DNA of 64,000 nt from contig CAZLPS010000010.1 in the NCBI GenBank assembly GCA_964561455.1, positions 1-64,000 of the forward strand, given 5' to 3'. The notes beneath the pieces were generated by a model. It was not told the origin of the DNA, made no database searches, and saw only the letters and a program-made list of their open reading frames with translations. Source of the stretch: JABDGR01 sp964561455 (GTDB lineage: Bacteria; Verrucomicrobiota; Verrucomicrobiia; Opitutales; JABDGR01). This document shows positions 35,558 through 43,201 of this stretch, one piece after another. Both the position numbers and the translations under genes were made by a program. Numbering within the stretch: the stretch's first letter is position 1; every line of letters starts with the position of its first letter.

Positions 35558-35877
35558 AGCGTTATGAAATTCATTGGTGCCGTCTGAATCCGGTGGAGGG
35601 GGCGGAAATGGGCAAAGCGAGGCCCGTGGTCATCGTCAGCAAGGACGTGCTAAACGAGAAATTGGCGACGGTGACGGTTTGCCCGATAACGTCGCAACGG
35701 CACCACGGATGGCGTACGCGCCTGGCGGTAATTTGCGCTGGACGCCCCGCGGAAATTGCCGTGGATCACATTCGGACTGTCAGCAAATTACGGCTGGGGC
35801 CGAGAATCGGTGCCTTGAGCGACATCGAAGCCGAGCGGTTGCGGCAAATCATCGCCGAAATGTATGCGGAGGTTTGA
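35554..35877 (+). CDS. MazF/PemK-type toxin (mRNA interferase-like)
   Basis: 107 residues, the full size of the PemK/MazF fold: YEIHWCRLNPVEGAEMGKARPVVIVSKDVLN, VTVCPITSQ, and the C-terminal IRTVSKLRLGPRIGALSD helix entry. The N-terminal GxExGKxRPVVIV arrangement and the conserved Arg and Ser/Thr of the RNase site (ARPVVI, CPITS) are present. MazF proteins cut mRNA at short sequences and are held by an upstream antitoxin. Here the upstream partner is truncated by IS481 debris, so the gene may be weakly expressed, insensitive in this host, or controlled by another antitoxin. Confidence 0.85.
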   Translation: MKRYEIHWCRLNPVEGAEMGKARPVVIVSKDVLNEKLATVTVCPITSQRHHGWRTRLAVICAGRPAEIAVDHIRTVSKLRLGPRIGALSDIEAERLRQIIAEMYAEV

Positions 35878-35954
35878 AACTGGATCGGACTGAAACTGGA
35901 AGGAAATTGCTTTTTCGGGTTTGCCTTGGTTTGGGGGAGGGGGTTAACTACCAT

Positions 35955-36473
35955 ATGGAAAATAATTTTCACAGGTTGTTATTTGCGCAACCATGGGGAT
36001 TTATGCGGTTTCTCAATGATGGCTACGTTGGTTGGGCGCATTCTGTTTTTCGAATCATATGGATAGTATTTTGGATTACAAATGGGTGTCTCTTTGCTTT
36101 TCTCTTAAATTCGTTATTTGGTTTAACCTTATGGCTAGGGGTGCCAATTGGAATCACTGGAATTTTGATTTTTCTTTGGCTAGCGTTGTTGGGTCGAATC
36201 CGACTTTTTTTCCCTTTTCCTGTCTGTCGTCGAGGACATTGCCATACCATCGACGACTATGACTGGCCAGTTGGAATGATGTTTGGACGATGGAAGTGGC
36301 GGAAATATTGCTATCGATGTCGATGTAAGGATTATTACATAAGATCTGGAAAAAGATTTATGCAAGTTCAGCCAGATGGCTCGGGTTGTCCCTATAAAAA
36401 ACTCGTAGGATTTCGCAGATGGTCTGACGATTTAGAATTGCCGCCAGCGACAAGATTCCCGCCACCGCCTTAA
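35955..36473 (+). CDS. hypothetical membrane protein with Cys-rich segment
   Basis: 172 residues, not recognised. Two membrane helices are likely: residues ~28-55 (FRIIWIVFWITNGCLFAFLLNSLFG) and ~60-82 (WLGVPIGITGILIFLWLALLG). After them comes a soluble part with spaced cysteines and histidines (PVCRRGHCHTID, KYCYRCRCKDYY) that could bind metal. The gene is AT-rich compared with its surroundings. After its TAA the same frame stays open for ~35 protein-like codons (YPNDKDWLEGI, ICAPPQMCGY) up to the IS66 left end, so the stop may be a mutation and the original gene longer and cut by IS66. Confidence 0.55.
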   Translation: MENNFHRLLFAQPWGFMRFLNDGYVGWAHSVFRIIWIVFWITNGCLFAFLLNSLFGLTLWLGVPIGITGILIFLWLALLGRIRLFFPFPVCRRGHCHTIDDYDWPVGMMFGRWKWRKYCYRCRCKDYYIRSGKRFMQVQPDGSGCPYKKLVGFRRWSDDLELPPATRFPPPP

Positions 36474-36578
36474 TACCCAAACGACAAAGATTGGCTGGAA
36501 GGTATTTCACGAGAACCTGATCAGTTGGAAGCCCCGCCAGTTCATATTTGTGCACCTCCCCAAATGTGCGGGTACGAG

Positions 36579-36620
36579 GTAAGCGTCACGCGGAGCACCG
36601 TAAGCGACTCGCGAAGTACC
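36579..36620. repeat. IS66 left end, double terminal repeat
   Basis: Outer 21-mer 36579-36599 pairs perfectly with 39142-39162. A second degenerate copy follows at once at 36600-36620 (GTAAGCGACTCGCGAAGTACC minus the last base). A palindrome TACCGTA-AA-TACGGTA stands just inside at about 36624-36639, before tnpA. Confidence 0.85.
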
Positions 36621-36660
36621 TTCTACCGTAAATACGGTATCTCTATGGTAGAATGGCTGG

Positions 36661-37050
36661 ATGACTACGACAAGTGAATCGGCGCCGGGGTTTTTGCGGC
36701 AAGACTGTCTTGGACGGGTGAGAACGCCGCGTGAGCGGCGCGAAAAGCTGCTGGACGAGTATGAGCGCAGCGGGATGCGCTGGCCAGCGTTTGCGGCCTT
36801 TGCGGGGATCAAATACACGACGTTGGCCAGCTGGAGTCAGGAGCGCAGGCGCCAGCAGGCGGCGGCGGACGCGACGGGAACCCCGCGTCCGCAGTGGGTG
36901 GAGGCGGTAGTGGGGCAGCCGCAGTCGACCCGGTCTGCGGGTCTGGTGGTGCGGGTGAGTGCGGGGGTGTGGATGGAAGTGGCCGATGCCTCGGGCGCGA
37001 GACTGGCGGCGGAGGTACTGCGCCAGCTCGGGGGGGCGGCCCAATGTTAA
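36661..37050 (+). CDS. tnpA: IS66 TnpA accessory protein
   Basis: 129 residues with the helix-turn-helix of IS66 Orf1: RERREKLLDEYERSGM, WPAFAAFAGIKYTTLASWSQERRR, and the C-terminal beta part LVVRVSAGVWMEVADASGARL leading to VLRQLG. The product assists transposition. The reading frame is intact. Its stop (37048-37050) overlaps the expected ATG of tnpB at 37044, the usual coupling in this family. Confidence 0.88.
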   Translation: MTTTSESAPGFLRQDCLGRVRTPRERREKLLDEYERSGMRWPAFAAFAGIKYTTLASWSQERRRQQAAADATGTPRPQWVEAVVGQPQSTRSAGLVVRVSAGVWMEVADASGARLAAEVLRQLGGAAQC

Positions 37051-37396
37051 GTTTTACCGGGGGTTGAGAGTATTCGTGGCGCTGGAGGCCTGCGACATGC
37101 GCAAGGGCCACCAGGGGCTGGCGGGGCTGGTGGAGACGCGGCTGCGGGAGAACCTGCAAAGCGGGGCGCTGTTTGTGTTTGGCAACCGGCGGCGCACGCG
37201 GTTGAAGATCCTCTACTTTGACGGCACGGGGCTGTGGCTGCTGAGCAAGCGGTTGAAGCAGGGGAGCTTTTCGTGGCCGCAGGCGGTGGAGGGAGAGACG
37301 AAGTTGCGGCTGCGGCCGGAGGCGCTGGCGATGCTCACCGACGGGGTGGACCTGCGTGGCGGGCGCCTGCGTCCGTGGTATGACCGAAAAACATAA
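37044..37396 (+). pseudogene. tnpB: IS66 TnpB with early frameshift
   Basis: The body RVFVALEACDMRKGHQGLAGL, GALFVFGNRRRTRLKILYFDG, GLWLLSKRLKQGSFSWP is a clear IS66 Orf2 (~115 residues). The normal start ATG 37044 (LSFTGG) runs into TGA; adding one G to the five-G run at 37059-37063 would join it to the body. Without repair the only in-frame start nearby is TTG 37064. Mutation or homopolymer miscall cannot be told apart here. Confidence 0.78.
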
Positions 37397-37441
37397 ACTA
37401 ATATTGTTGCATGGCGTTTGCTTTACACAAAGGCAACCACC

Positions 37442-39006
37442 ATGCCGACCGTCGAACAACTTTTGGCCACCGTCGCCCAGCTCACCGCCAAAGACGCGGC
37501 CCAGCAAAAAGAAATCGCGGCTTTGCGGGCAAAGGACGTGGCCCGGCAGGCAAAGGATGCAGCCCAGTGCGCGCATATCGCCCGGTTGGAACAGGAGCTG
37601 TCCCTGGTGCGCCAGCGGATGGATTTATTGCTGCGGCGGATGTTCGGGCGCTCCAGCGAGCAACTCACTCCCGGCCAGTTGGATTTGTTTTTGCTTAATC
37701 CGGAGAACGAGCCGGGAAACGTCAGCGCCGTCGCCCTCCCGGAGACCGACGGCCGCGCTGGCCGGCGGACTTGCCGGTGGTCGAGCAGATCATCGAACCG
37801 CCGGAAGTGGCCGCAGCCCCGCACCAGTGGCGCTTCATCGGCGCGGAGGTCAGCGAGCAGTTGGATTACGAACCGGCGCGTTTCTTCCGCCGCCTGCTGG
37901 TGCGCCGCAAATACGTCCAACGCGAAGACCCCCTGCGCCCGCCGGTGATCGCGCCGCTGCCGCCAGTCTTGCAGGAACGCGGCCTGCCTGCGCCAGGGCT
38001 GTTGGCCGCCATCATCGTGGGCAAATACTGCGATCATCTTCCGCTCTACCGCCAGGAGGCCGTGTTCGCCAGCCGCCACCGCGTCGAACTGCCGCGGGCC
38101 ACGCTGGCGCGCTGGATGGGGCTGGCCGCCGACTGGCTGCAACCCATTTACCAATCCATCCGCGCCGGCGTAATGGCCAAGGGCTACGTCCAGGTGGACG
38201 AAACCCCGATCCGCTATCTCTCCCCCGGCCACGGTTAAACCAAACTCGGCTATCTGTGGACGGCGCTCTCGCCGGGAGGCGACGCGTTCTATCACTGGGA
38301 AATCAGCCGCGCGGCCGAGTGCCTGCAGCGGGTCATTCCGGCCAGTTTCGAAGGCACCTGCCAATGCGATGCTTATGCCGCCTATGCCAGCTATGCCAAA
38401 AACGAGGACCGGATTACCCTGGCTGGCTGCTGGGCTCACGCCCGGCGCAACTTTTACGAGGCCCGCGAGCAAACGCCCCTGCGCGCCCAATGGCTGCTGC
38501 GCCAGATCAGCCTGCTCTACGGCATTGAGGAAGACCTGCGCGAGGCCGAGGCCGGACCGCGCCTGTGCGCCGCGATCCGCGCCAGCCAGAGCGCCCCGAT
38601 CTGCGCACGGATCCACCGCGCCTTGCAGCGCTGCAAAATGTCCGGGCGTTACCTGCCGCGCAGCAACTTTGGCCAGGCCCTCGACTATGCCCTCTCCCAA
38701 TGGTCCTTGCTGGGCGGTTACCTCCACGACGGTCGCCTCGAGATTGACAACAACCTGGTCGAAAACGCCATCCGGCCCACCGCCTTGGGCAAAAAGAACT
38801 GGTTGTTCATCGGCGCCGCCCACGCCGGCGAGCGCAGCGCCATCCTCTACACCATCGTCGAAAGCTGCCGTCGCCGCGGTATCGATCCGCTCGCCTACCT
38901 GCGCGACGTGCTCGCCCGGTTGCCCTACGCCACCAACCGCACCGTCGACCAGCTCACCCCGCAAAACTGGGGCAAAGCCCAAAAGCAACTATCGCAGGCC
39001 GCGTAA
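37442..39006 (+). pseudogene. tnpC: IS66 TnpC transposase, frameshift and nonsense
   Basis: Three pieces of one transposase. 37442-~37745: leader helix and zinc-finger region start (MPTVEQLLATVAQLTA, MFGRSSEQLTPGQLDLF). Then a frameshift near 37745 and a second frame (RWPADLPVVEQIIEPPEV, KYCDHLPLYRQEAVF, QVDETPIRYLSPGHG) to a TAA at 38236. The same frame continues after TAA (TKLGYLWTALSPGGDAFY, CDAYAAY, CWAHARRNFYEA, EIDNNLVENAIRPTALGKKNWLF split) to 39006. The catalytic DDE residues (DETPI, CDAYAAY, DNNLVENAIRP) are all still readable, so decay is recent. GK-TK at the TAA suggests an AAA to TAA change. Confidence 0.88.
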
Positions 39007-39077
39007 GTGACAATACTCGGGTCATAGATATGATACCTACGGTATCTACGATAACTACGGCTGCTCTTTGTCAAGAA

Positions 39078-39162
39078 GGTGCTTCGCGTGACGCTTACCA
39101 TGAAAAACTACTTTCCAAACAAGAGAACATCTACGATAGAAGGTGCTCCGCGTGACGCTTAC
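39078..39162. repeat. IS66 right end, double terminal repeat
   Basis: Inner copy 39078-39098 (GGTGCTTCGCGTGACGCTTA plus C) and outer copy 39142-39162, differing at one base. The outer one is the exact complement of the left outer repeat. Confidence 0.85.
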
Positions 39163-39252
39163 GGTGTATTACAAAATATTATACTAGAAATGGATCCATT
39201 TTCAGGTTGGCACCACACGTTATCGACCAACTAACATGGTTCTCATCAACCA

Positions 39253-40056
39253 TTATTTTTTGAGACTCGGGTTGATCCGAAGTGCCAAAGCAGAATCAGC
39301 ATCCGCCGCGACCTGATCGCCCTTATTTGCCTCCGCGACACTACGGTTTACATAAGCTTGTGCCATTTTCGGATCGATTTCAATTGCGCGGGTATAATCC
39401 AAAATGGCCGCGTCTAATTCGCCCATCTTGCTTTTTGCAAAGCCGCGATTATTAAAAGCCATTGCAAAACTTGGAATTAGCTCGACTGCGCGACTAAAGT
39501 CCTCGATTGCACCATTAAGGTTGCCTGTGTGAAATAACGTCTCTCCGCGATTTTCATATGCCGGGGCTAAAGTTGGATCAAGCTCTATGGCATGAGTACA
39601 ATCGGCAATTGCACCAACCATATCACGCAAATCCTTTTTGGCAGCACCACGATCGCTATATGCAATGGCAAGTTTAGGATTGATGCTAATAGCTTGATTA
39701 AAGTCCGCAATCGCTCCTTCTGCGTCGCTTATTTTGTATTTGACTTGACCACGGTTCTCATAAGCAGGTGCAAATTTAGGATCAAGTTTGAGAGCATTTG
39801 TAAAATCACTAATCGCTCCATTCAGATCGCCATCGCTGGCCTTAATCAAGCCCGCCCGATTGTATTCTGTTGCCATTAAAGAGGGCCGATCCTTAGAAGG
39901 GATTTCATAAATGGCTATAACGATCAAACCGCAAACAGTCGCGACTAGAGATAGTTTTTTAATATAGCTATTTTTTAATTTGATACCGTAATAGAGCCCC
40001 AAGAATGAAGAGCCAATGATCATAACCCCTAGATAAATGTCTAATGAATTGGTCAT
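39253..40056 (-). CDS. membrane-anchored TPR repeat protein
   Basis: 267 residues. Two N-terminal membrane helices (~7-24 YLGVMIIGSSFLGLYYGI and ~34-50 LSLVATVCGLIVIAIY) precede six 34-residue TPR units (AISDFTNALKLDPKFAPAY, AIADFNQAISINPKLAIAY, AILDYTRAIEIDPKMAQAY and so on) that run to the C terminus. TPR arrays bind proteins; the partner is unknown. Lower GC than flanking core genes. It lies between the IS66 right end and the 161-bp inverted-repeat element. Confidence 0.85.
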   Translation of the reverse strand: MTNSLDIYLGVMIIGSSFLGLYYGIKLKNSYIKKLSLVATVCGLIVIAIYEIPSKDRPSLMATEYNRAGLIKASDGDLNGAISDFTNALKLDPKFAPAYENRGQVKYKISDAEGAIADFNQAISINPKLAIAYSDRGAAKKDLRDMVGAIADCTHAIELDPTLAPAYENRGETLFHTGNLNGAIEDFSRAVELIPSFAMAFNNRGFAKSKMGELDAAILDYTRAIEIDPKMAQAYVNRSVAEANKGDQVAADADSALALRINPSLKK

Positions 40057-40198
40057 TTTCTCAATTTTTGTGCAAAAGTCCGGGTGAAGCTAAAAACATA
40101 CCATGCCTTTCGTCAAGAAAAACAGAGGCCCTTTAAGTTATGTCAGTTTAAGTTTCCACACCAGCGGTGAACGAAAGTTTTTTCTTTAATTGAGGCAA

Positions 40199-40359
40199 AA
40201 AATGGGTCAGGTTAAACCTTTCGACCAAGGTCTATCGAGGAAAACCTTGGGTTGAGGGTGGCAAAGGGCATTGGTGGCCGGTGTGCTGACATCGCGGGGC
40301 TAGTCGAGTCAAATTGCCCGGCCCAATTCATGGTCGAAAGGTTTAACCTGACCCATTTT
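40199..40359. repeat. 161-bp element with perfect 29-bp inverted repeats
   Basis: Arms 40199-40227 and 40331-40359 are exact reverse complements (AAAATGGGTCAGGTTAAACC then TTTCGACCA on the left). The 103-base centre has no coding capacity but contains a smaller CCAAGG/CCTTGG hairpin near the left arm. It looks like a miniature inverted-repeat element (MITE) or a REP-type palindrome. The right arm lies at the broken 5' end of the next ORF. Confidence 0.85.
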
Positions 40360-40382
40360 CGGCCCTCGGGGGAGAGGCTCTG

Positions 40383-40841
40383 GTGGGGGCTTACGCGGCT
40401 AACAGCATTAGCGCCGGCCAAACTGTAGTCTTAAGTGGCGGCTTGAATGCCTCTCTCAGCGCGGCGGGCAATGCTGTGACGCAGCTGGGCATGTCGGGGA
40501 AAGTCGATCCGAACCAACTCGCGGCTTCGGCAGTTCTCGGCTTTGCCTTTGGAAGCGGTTCAGGTGTAATCGGAGTTCTGGGAACGGATGCCAACCAGGC
40601 ACTAAGTCAAGTAGCTTTTAATAACTCGGTAGGCAGGTTCCTGAATATGACCGATGCGGAAATCGCAGCTACTGATGCAGCCGCGCCAGCCGCGTGGAAT
40701 GCCGCAACTCAAGCAGCCGCATTAACAGGGGCAGACCAGCTTGGTTCGCCTGAGGCACAACCGACCATTGAAACGTGGTTAGACAAGATGTTTGGGCTTG
40801 ATTCTGATGACAACGGCGACAATGGTAACGGCTGCGAATAA
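40383..40841 (+). pseudogene. 5'-truncated Gly/Ala-rich ORF, possible Rhs-type C-terminal tip
   Basis: About 152 codons from GTG 40383; the frame is open back into the inverted-repeat element, where a TAA at 40344 ends it, so the 5' part is probably missing. The sequence is Gly/Ala/Ser rich (QTVVLSGGLNASLSAAGNA, SAVLGFAFGSGSGVIGVLG) and ends in an acidic tail (DSDDNGDNGNGC). It may be the variable end of an Rhs/YD-repeat protein, since Rhs debris lies 0.5 kb downstream. Assignment uncertain. A small membrane-protein gene follows after 37 bases. Confidence 0.45.
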
Positions 40842-40878
40842 TGAGATGCCTGGCTAAACCACATACCGTCCCGATCAT

Positions 40879-41211
40879 ATGAGGCCGAATCTCAGTCCAA
40901 ACTATCCCTCAACGGGAGTTGTGATTCTGGTACTCATTGCATCTTTGTTTTAATTAACGCTTGGTATTTACAGTAGCCATATTCTACATGATGAGCTGAC
41001 AACGGGGAAAGTATATAGAGTGTCGGTGGTTTTTGGCGATGGCACAAAGGTTAGCAGAAGCAGCTCTCCTATGGAGTATTGGATCACGATGTTGCCCCAG
41101 GGCATAGGTTGGGTTTGTTCGATTGGTCTTGGTATCTGGGTGCCCATCTCAACGGTCATGGATTACCGAAAGAAACTTGCGCGGCAGAGGAAAGAGCGTG
41201 GCAAGCAATGA
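40879..41211 (+). pseudogene. small two-helix membrane protein gene with in-frame TAA
   Basis: ATG 40879 opens a frame (NLSPNYPSTGVVILVLIASLF) with a TAA at 40951, and the same frame then continues (LTLGIYSSHILHDELTTGK, MEYWITMLPQGIGWVCSIGLGIWVPI) to 41211, ending in a basic tail (RKKLARQRKERGKQ). The two parts fit as one ~110-residue protein with N- and C-terminal membrane helices, broken by one nonsense change. An internal GTG at 41020 could express only the second half. Position right after the truncated Gly/Ala-rich ORF would suit an immunity protein (speculative). Confidence 0.5.
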
Positions 41212-41283
41212 GAAGGCAATCCGTAATCGCCTCCAAAATAAACTCACGCGCCAACCCTCGCAAAGCACCTTCTCGCACCCTCA

Positions 41284-41603
41284 TGAAAAACCTTCCTCTA
41301 AAACCCTACGCCAACGGGAGCGCGAACACGGTGCGGCGCACGGGGATGACGTATCCGAGCGGGAAGATTATTTATTACACTTACGGTTTCTGGGTCGAGA
41401 CGAACGACCGGCTGAGCCGGGTGGACTTGTTGACGGGGAACGATGAGATTGATGCCTTTGAGTCCTACACCTACGTGGGCTTGAATCGCATCGCGCAGGT
41501 TTACTCGACGGAGGCCAATATCAAGCTTACTTACATCCAACTGGACAGCAGCAACCCGCGGGTGGGGACGGGGGCAAGCGATGCGGAAACCGATTTAAAC
41601 TGA
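41284..41603 (+). pseudogene. Rhs/YD-repeat protein fragment
   Basis: About 106 codons resembling the repeat region of Rhs/YD-repeat proteins: ANTVRRTGMTYPSGKIIYYTYG, TNDRLSRVDLLTGNDEID, ESYTYVGLNRIAQV, then TYIQLDSSNPRVGTG and a premature end. Full Rhs proteins are over 1000 residues, so this is a remnant with neither the secretion N terminus nor the core and tip. It shows that an Rhs locus once stood here. Confidence 0.65.
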
Positions 41604-41703
41604 ATGATAAGCAACTCGCTCTTGAGATTACAATATTGACCGGGAAGTAACAAAATCATATCGATTTCGCTCATCCTGGCATAAAGCCGCCCCGTCTACT
41701 TTA

Positions 41704-41813
41704 GGTGCTTCGCGTGACGCTTACCCTTTCCGGACGTCATCCCCGAAAAGGATCACAAGATGCTACTGGCCCATTTGGGCTGCCCGGACACCACCGCTCC
41801 GCGTGAAGCTTGC
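41704..41813. repeat. two solo IS66-type ends
   Basis: 41704-41724 is identical to the inner IS66 right end at 39078-39098. 41793-41813 is a diverged copy (16 of 21 bases). No transposase lies between or beside them, so they are scars of earlier IS66 events. Confidence 0.8.
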
Positions 41814-41823
41814 CATCATCCGT

Positions 41824-42396
41824 CTACCCAACATTGCACAAAAAAATCAAAATCGAAAACCCGGACATTGACGCAATAAGGAAAACCGTTGCCGCATTAT
41901 ATCGTTTCTTGCCGGAACGTGTGAGGAATCTCTTCGGGGGAATTCTGTTACCAAATAAAAAACTCGAATTGCAAAGTTCATCCAACATTGAAACGTTGAT
42001 GTAATATGTAATCGTACTTATACAATAAATGAAGCTAAAAAAGACGGCGGCACTAAACCACCCCAACATAGTTTCAAGCCATAGGCCGAAACTAGTGTCC
42101 TGAAGGATAATACTTGCATAGAGTAAATGATAAATAACTATGGTTGAGTATCCCACAAGCGAGCTGTAAAAGAAAATCGAAGCATATTTGAATTTGGCTT
42201 CTCCGGCCTTTGTTAGGAGTTCCTTTGGAGGTATTGAGTACTTGCGGATAAGTTCTTCGTTTTTATTAAATCTAACCTTATCGATATCTAAATGGCGACG
42301 TATTGTGCTTAAACAAAAAGACAAGCCAAAAACAGCAATTAAGGTGAATGACACAAGCAGATGGCTGATCGTCGAATCTATCGCAGTGGCATTCAT
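41824..42396 (-). CDS. hypothetical four-helix membrane protein with internal duplication
   Basis: 190 residues, not recognised, AT-rich. Four membrane helices in two pairs: residues ~12-30 (LLVSFTLIAVFGLSFCL), ~68-92 (ASIFFYSSLVGYSTIVIYHLL), ~108-132 (MLGWFSAAVFFSFIYCISTI) and ~168-188 (ATVFLIASMSGFSILIFL). Each half contains a matching motif: IPPKELLTKAGEAKFKYAS and IPPKRFLTRSGKKRYNAAT before helices 2 and 4, evidence of an internal repeat. It starts 32 bases after the ORF at 42429-42986 on the same strand. Confidence 0.6.
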   Translation of the reverse strand: MNATAIDSTISHLLVSFTLIAVFGLSFCLSTIRRHLDIDKVRFNKNEELIRKYSIPPKELLTKAGEAKFKYASIFFYSSLVGYSTIVIYHLLYASIILQDTSFGLWLETMLGWFSAAVFFSFIYCISTITYYINVSMLDELCNSSFLFGNRIPPKRFLTRSGKKRYNAATVFLIASMSGFSILIFLCNVG

Positions 42397-42428
42397 TTAC
42401 AAGTGGGTATAAGGTGTCAGCGCAATTG

Positions 42429-42986
42429 TCAATCGCAGTCGCCGCTTCCAAAATTGCCTGCAGGCGAAATTGAGGTTGAAGGCGGTGGGTTGGTATTGGG
42501 GTCCACTAATGGTCGTGGATACTTTGGGCCATCAGTTAGCGCTCCTTCGTTTGGTTTAGGTGCTGATTCTTTTTCAGCACCGCCTGTAATCTGGTCCACC
42601 AGTCCTTCTATTTTCCTATTTCCATGCCAATCTTGTTTTACGTTCGCTATAACAGCTGCTGGCGCGGGCGTTTCAATTTTTAGTTTTTCATCACCAAATC
42701 CGCCGCCGATGAAAAAATTTAGGCCTATTGGAACTACTGCGGAATTAAGGTCGACGCTCACTCCAAGCGCCAGAACATCTGCCGTCATTGTGCCAAGGCT
42801 ATAGGCTGGCTTATCATTCGATGAAATTGGAATCGGAATATTACCTTGGACTCCGGCATAGGCAATTCGACCGTCGCCTAAGAATAAGTCCGATTCAACA
42901 GCCGTTCCATTTTTATCCGCACTTAATGTATTACTCAAGCCTACGCCACCGACACTATCGGAAGGCGAAGGGGTCATGCCTTGCAT
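42429..42986 (-). CDS. hypothetical protein, possible Rhs-associated tip
   Basis: 185 residues (ATG 42986, or ATG 42977). Central hydrophobic and glycine-rich strands (GTMTADVLALGVSVDLNSA, VVPIGLNFFIGGGFGDE) are followed by a Pro-rich C terminus (GPKYPRPLVDPNTNPPPS) ending GNFGSGDCD. No known domain was recognised and there is no signal peptide. It is followed on the same strand by the four-helix membrane protein. The order variable ORF then membrane protein is seen twice in this island. Confidence 0.45.
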   Translation of the reverse strand: MQGMTPSPSDSVGGVGLSNTLSADKNGTAVESDLFLGDGRIAYAGVQGNIPIPISSNDKPAYSLGTMTADVLALGVSVDLNSAVVPIGLNFFIGGGFGDEKLKIETPAPAAVIANVKQDWHGNRKIEGLVDQITGGAEKESAPKPNEGALTDGPKYPRPLVDPNTNPPPSTSISPAGNFGSGDCD

Positions 42987-43201
42987 GTTGACATGAGATC
43001 GTCCGAGGCAAATTCAGGTTGTATTAGCGACCTGCGCGGGCTATTTTCCCCTTCCCAGCCCAGCCAACCTTTCAAACGCAGCAAATTGAACGGTGGTGTC
43101 CGGAATTTTTCGCCCATTTGGTCTGGGGGCCCTGAAAGATTCCGCTTTGCCTCTTCACGTCGTCCATCGCCAGCCACAAGCCCCATATCATTTGGACCTT
43201 C

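Larger units (their letters stand above)
36579..39162 (+). mobile_element. degenerate IS66-family insertion sequence
   Basis: 2584 bp bounded by perfect 21-bp inverted repeats (36579-36599 and 39142-39162; left end starts GTAAGCGTCACGCG). GTAAGCG is the usual IS66 terminus. It carries tnpA, tnpB and tnpC in the normal order. Second, diverged end copies lie just inside (36600-36620 and 39078-39098). The 8-bp flanks (GGTACGAG and GGTGTATT) do not match, so no target duplication remains. tnpB has a frameshift near its start and tnpC a frameshift plus a nonsense codon, so the element should not move on its own. Confidence 0.9.

Noticed and set aside
36571..39170. 8-bp target duplication around IS66
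   Set aside because: The 8-mers beside the outer ends (GGTACGAG and GGTGTATT) do not match, and neither do those beside the inner ends.
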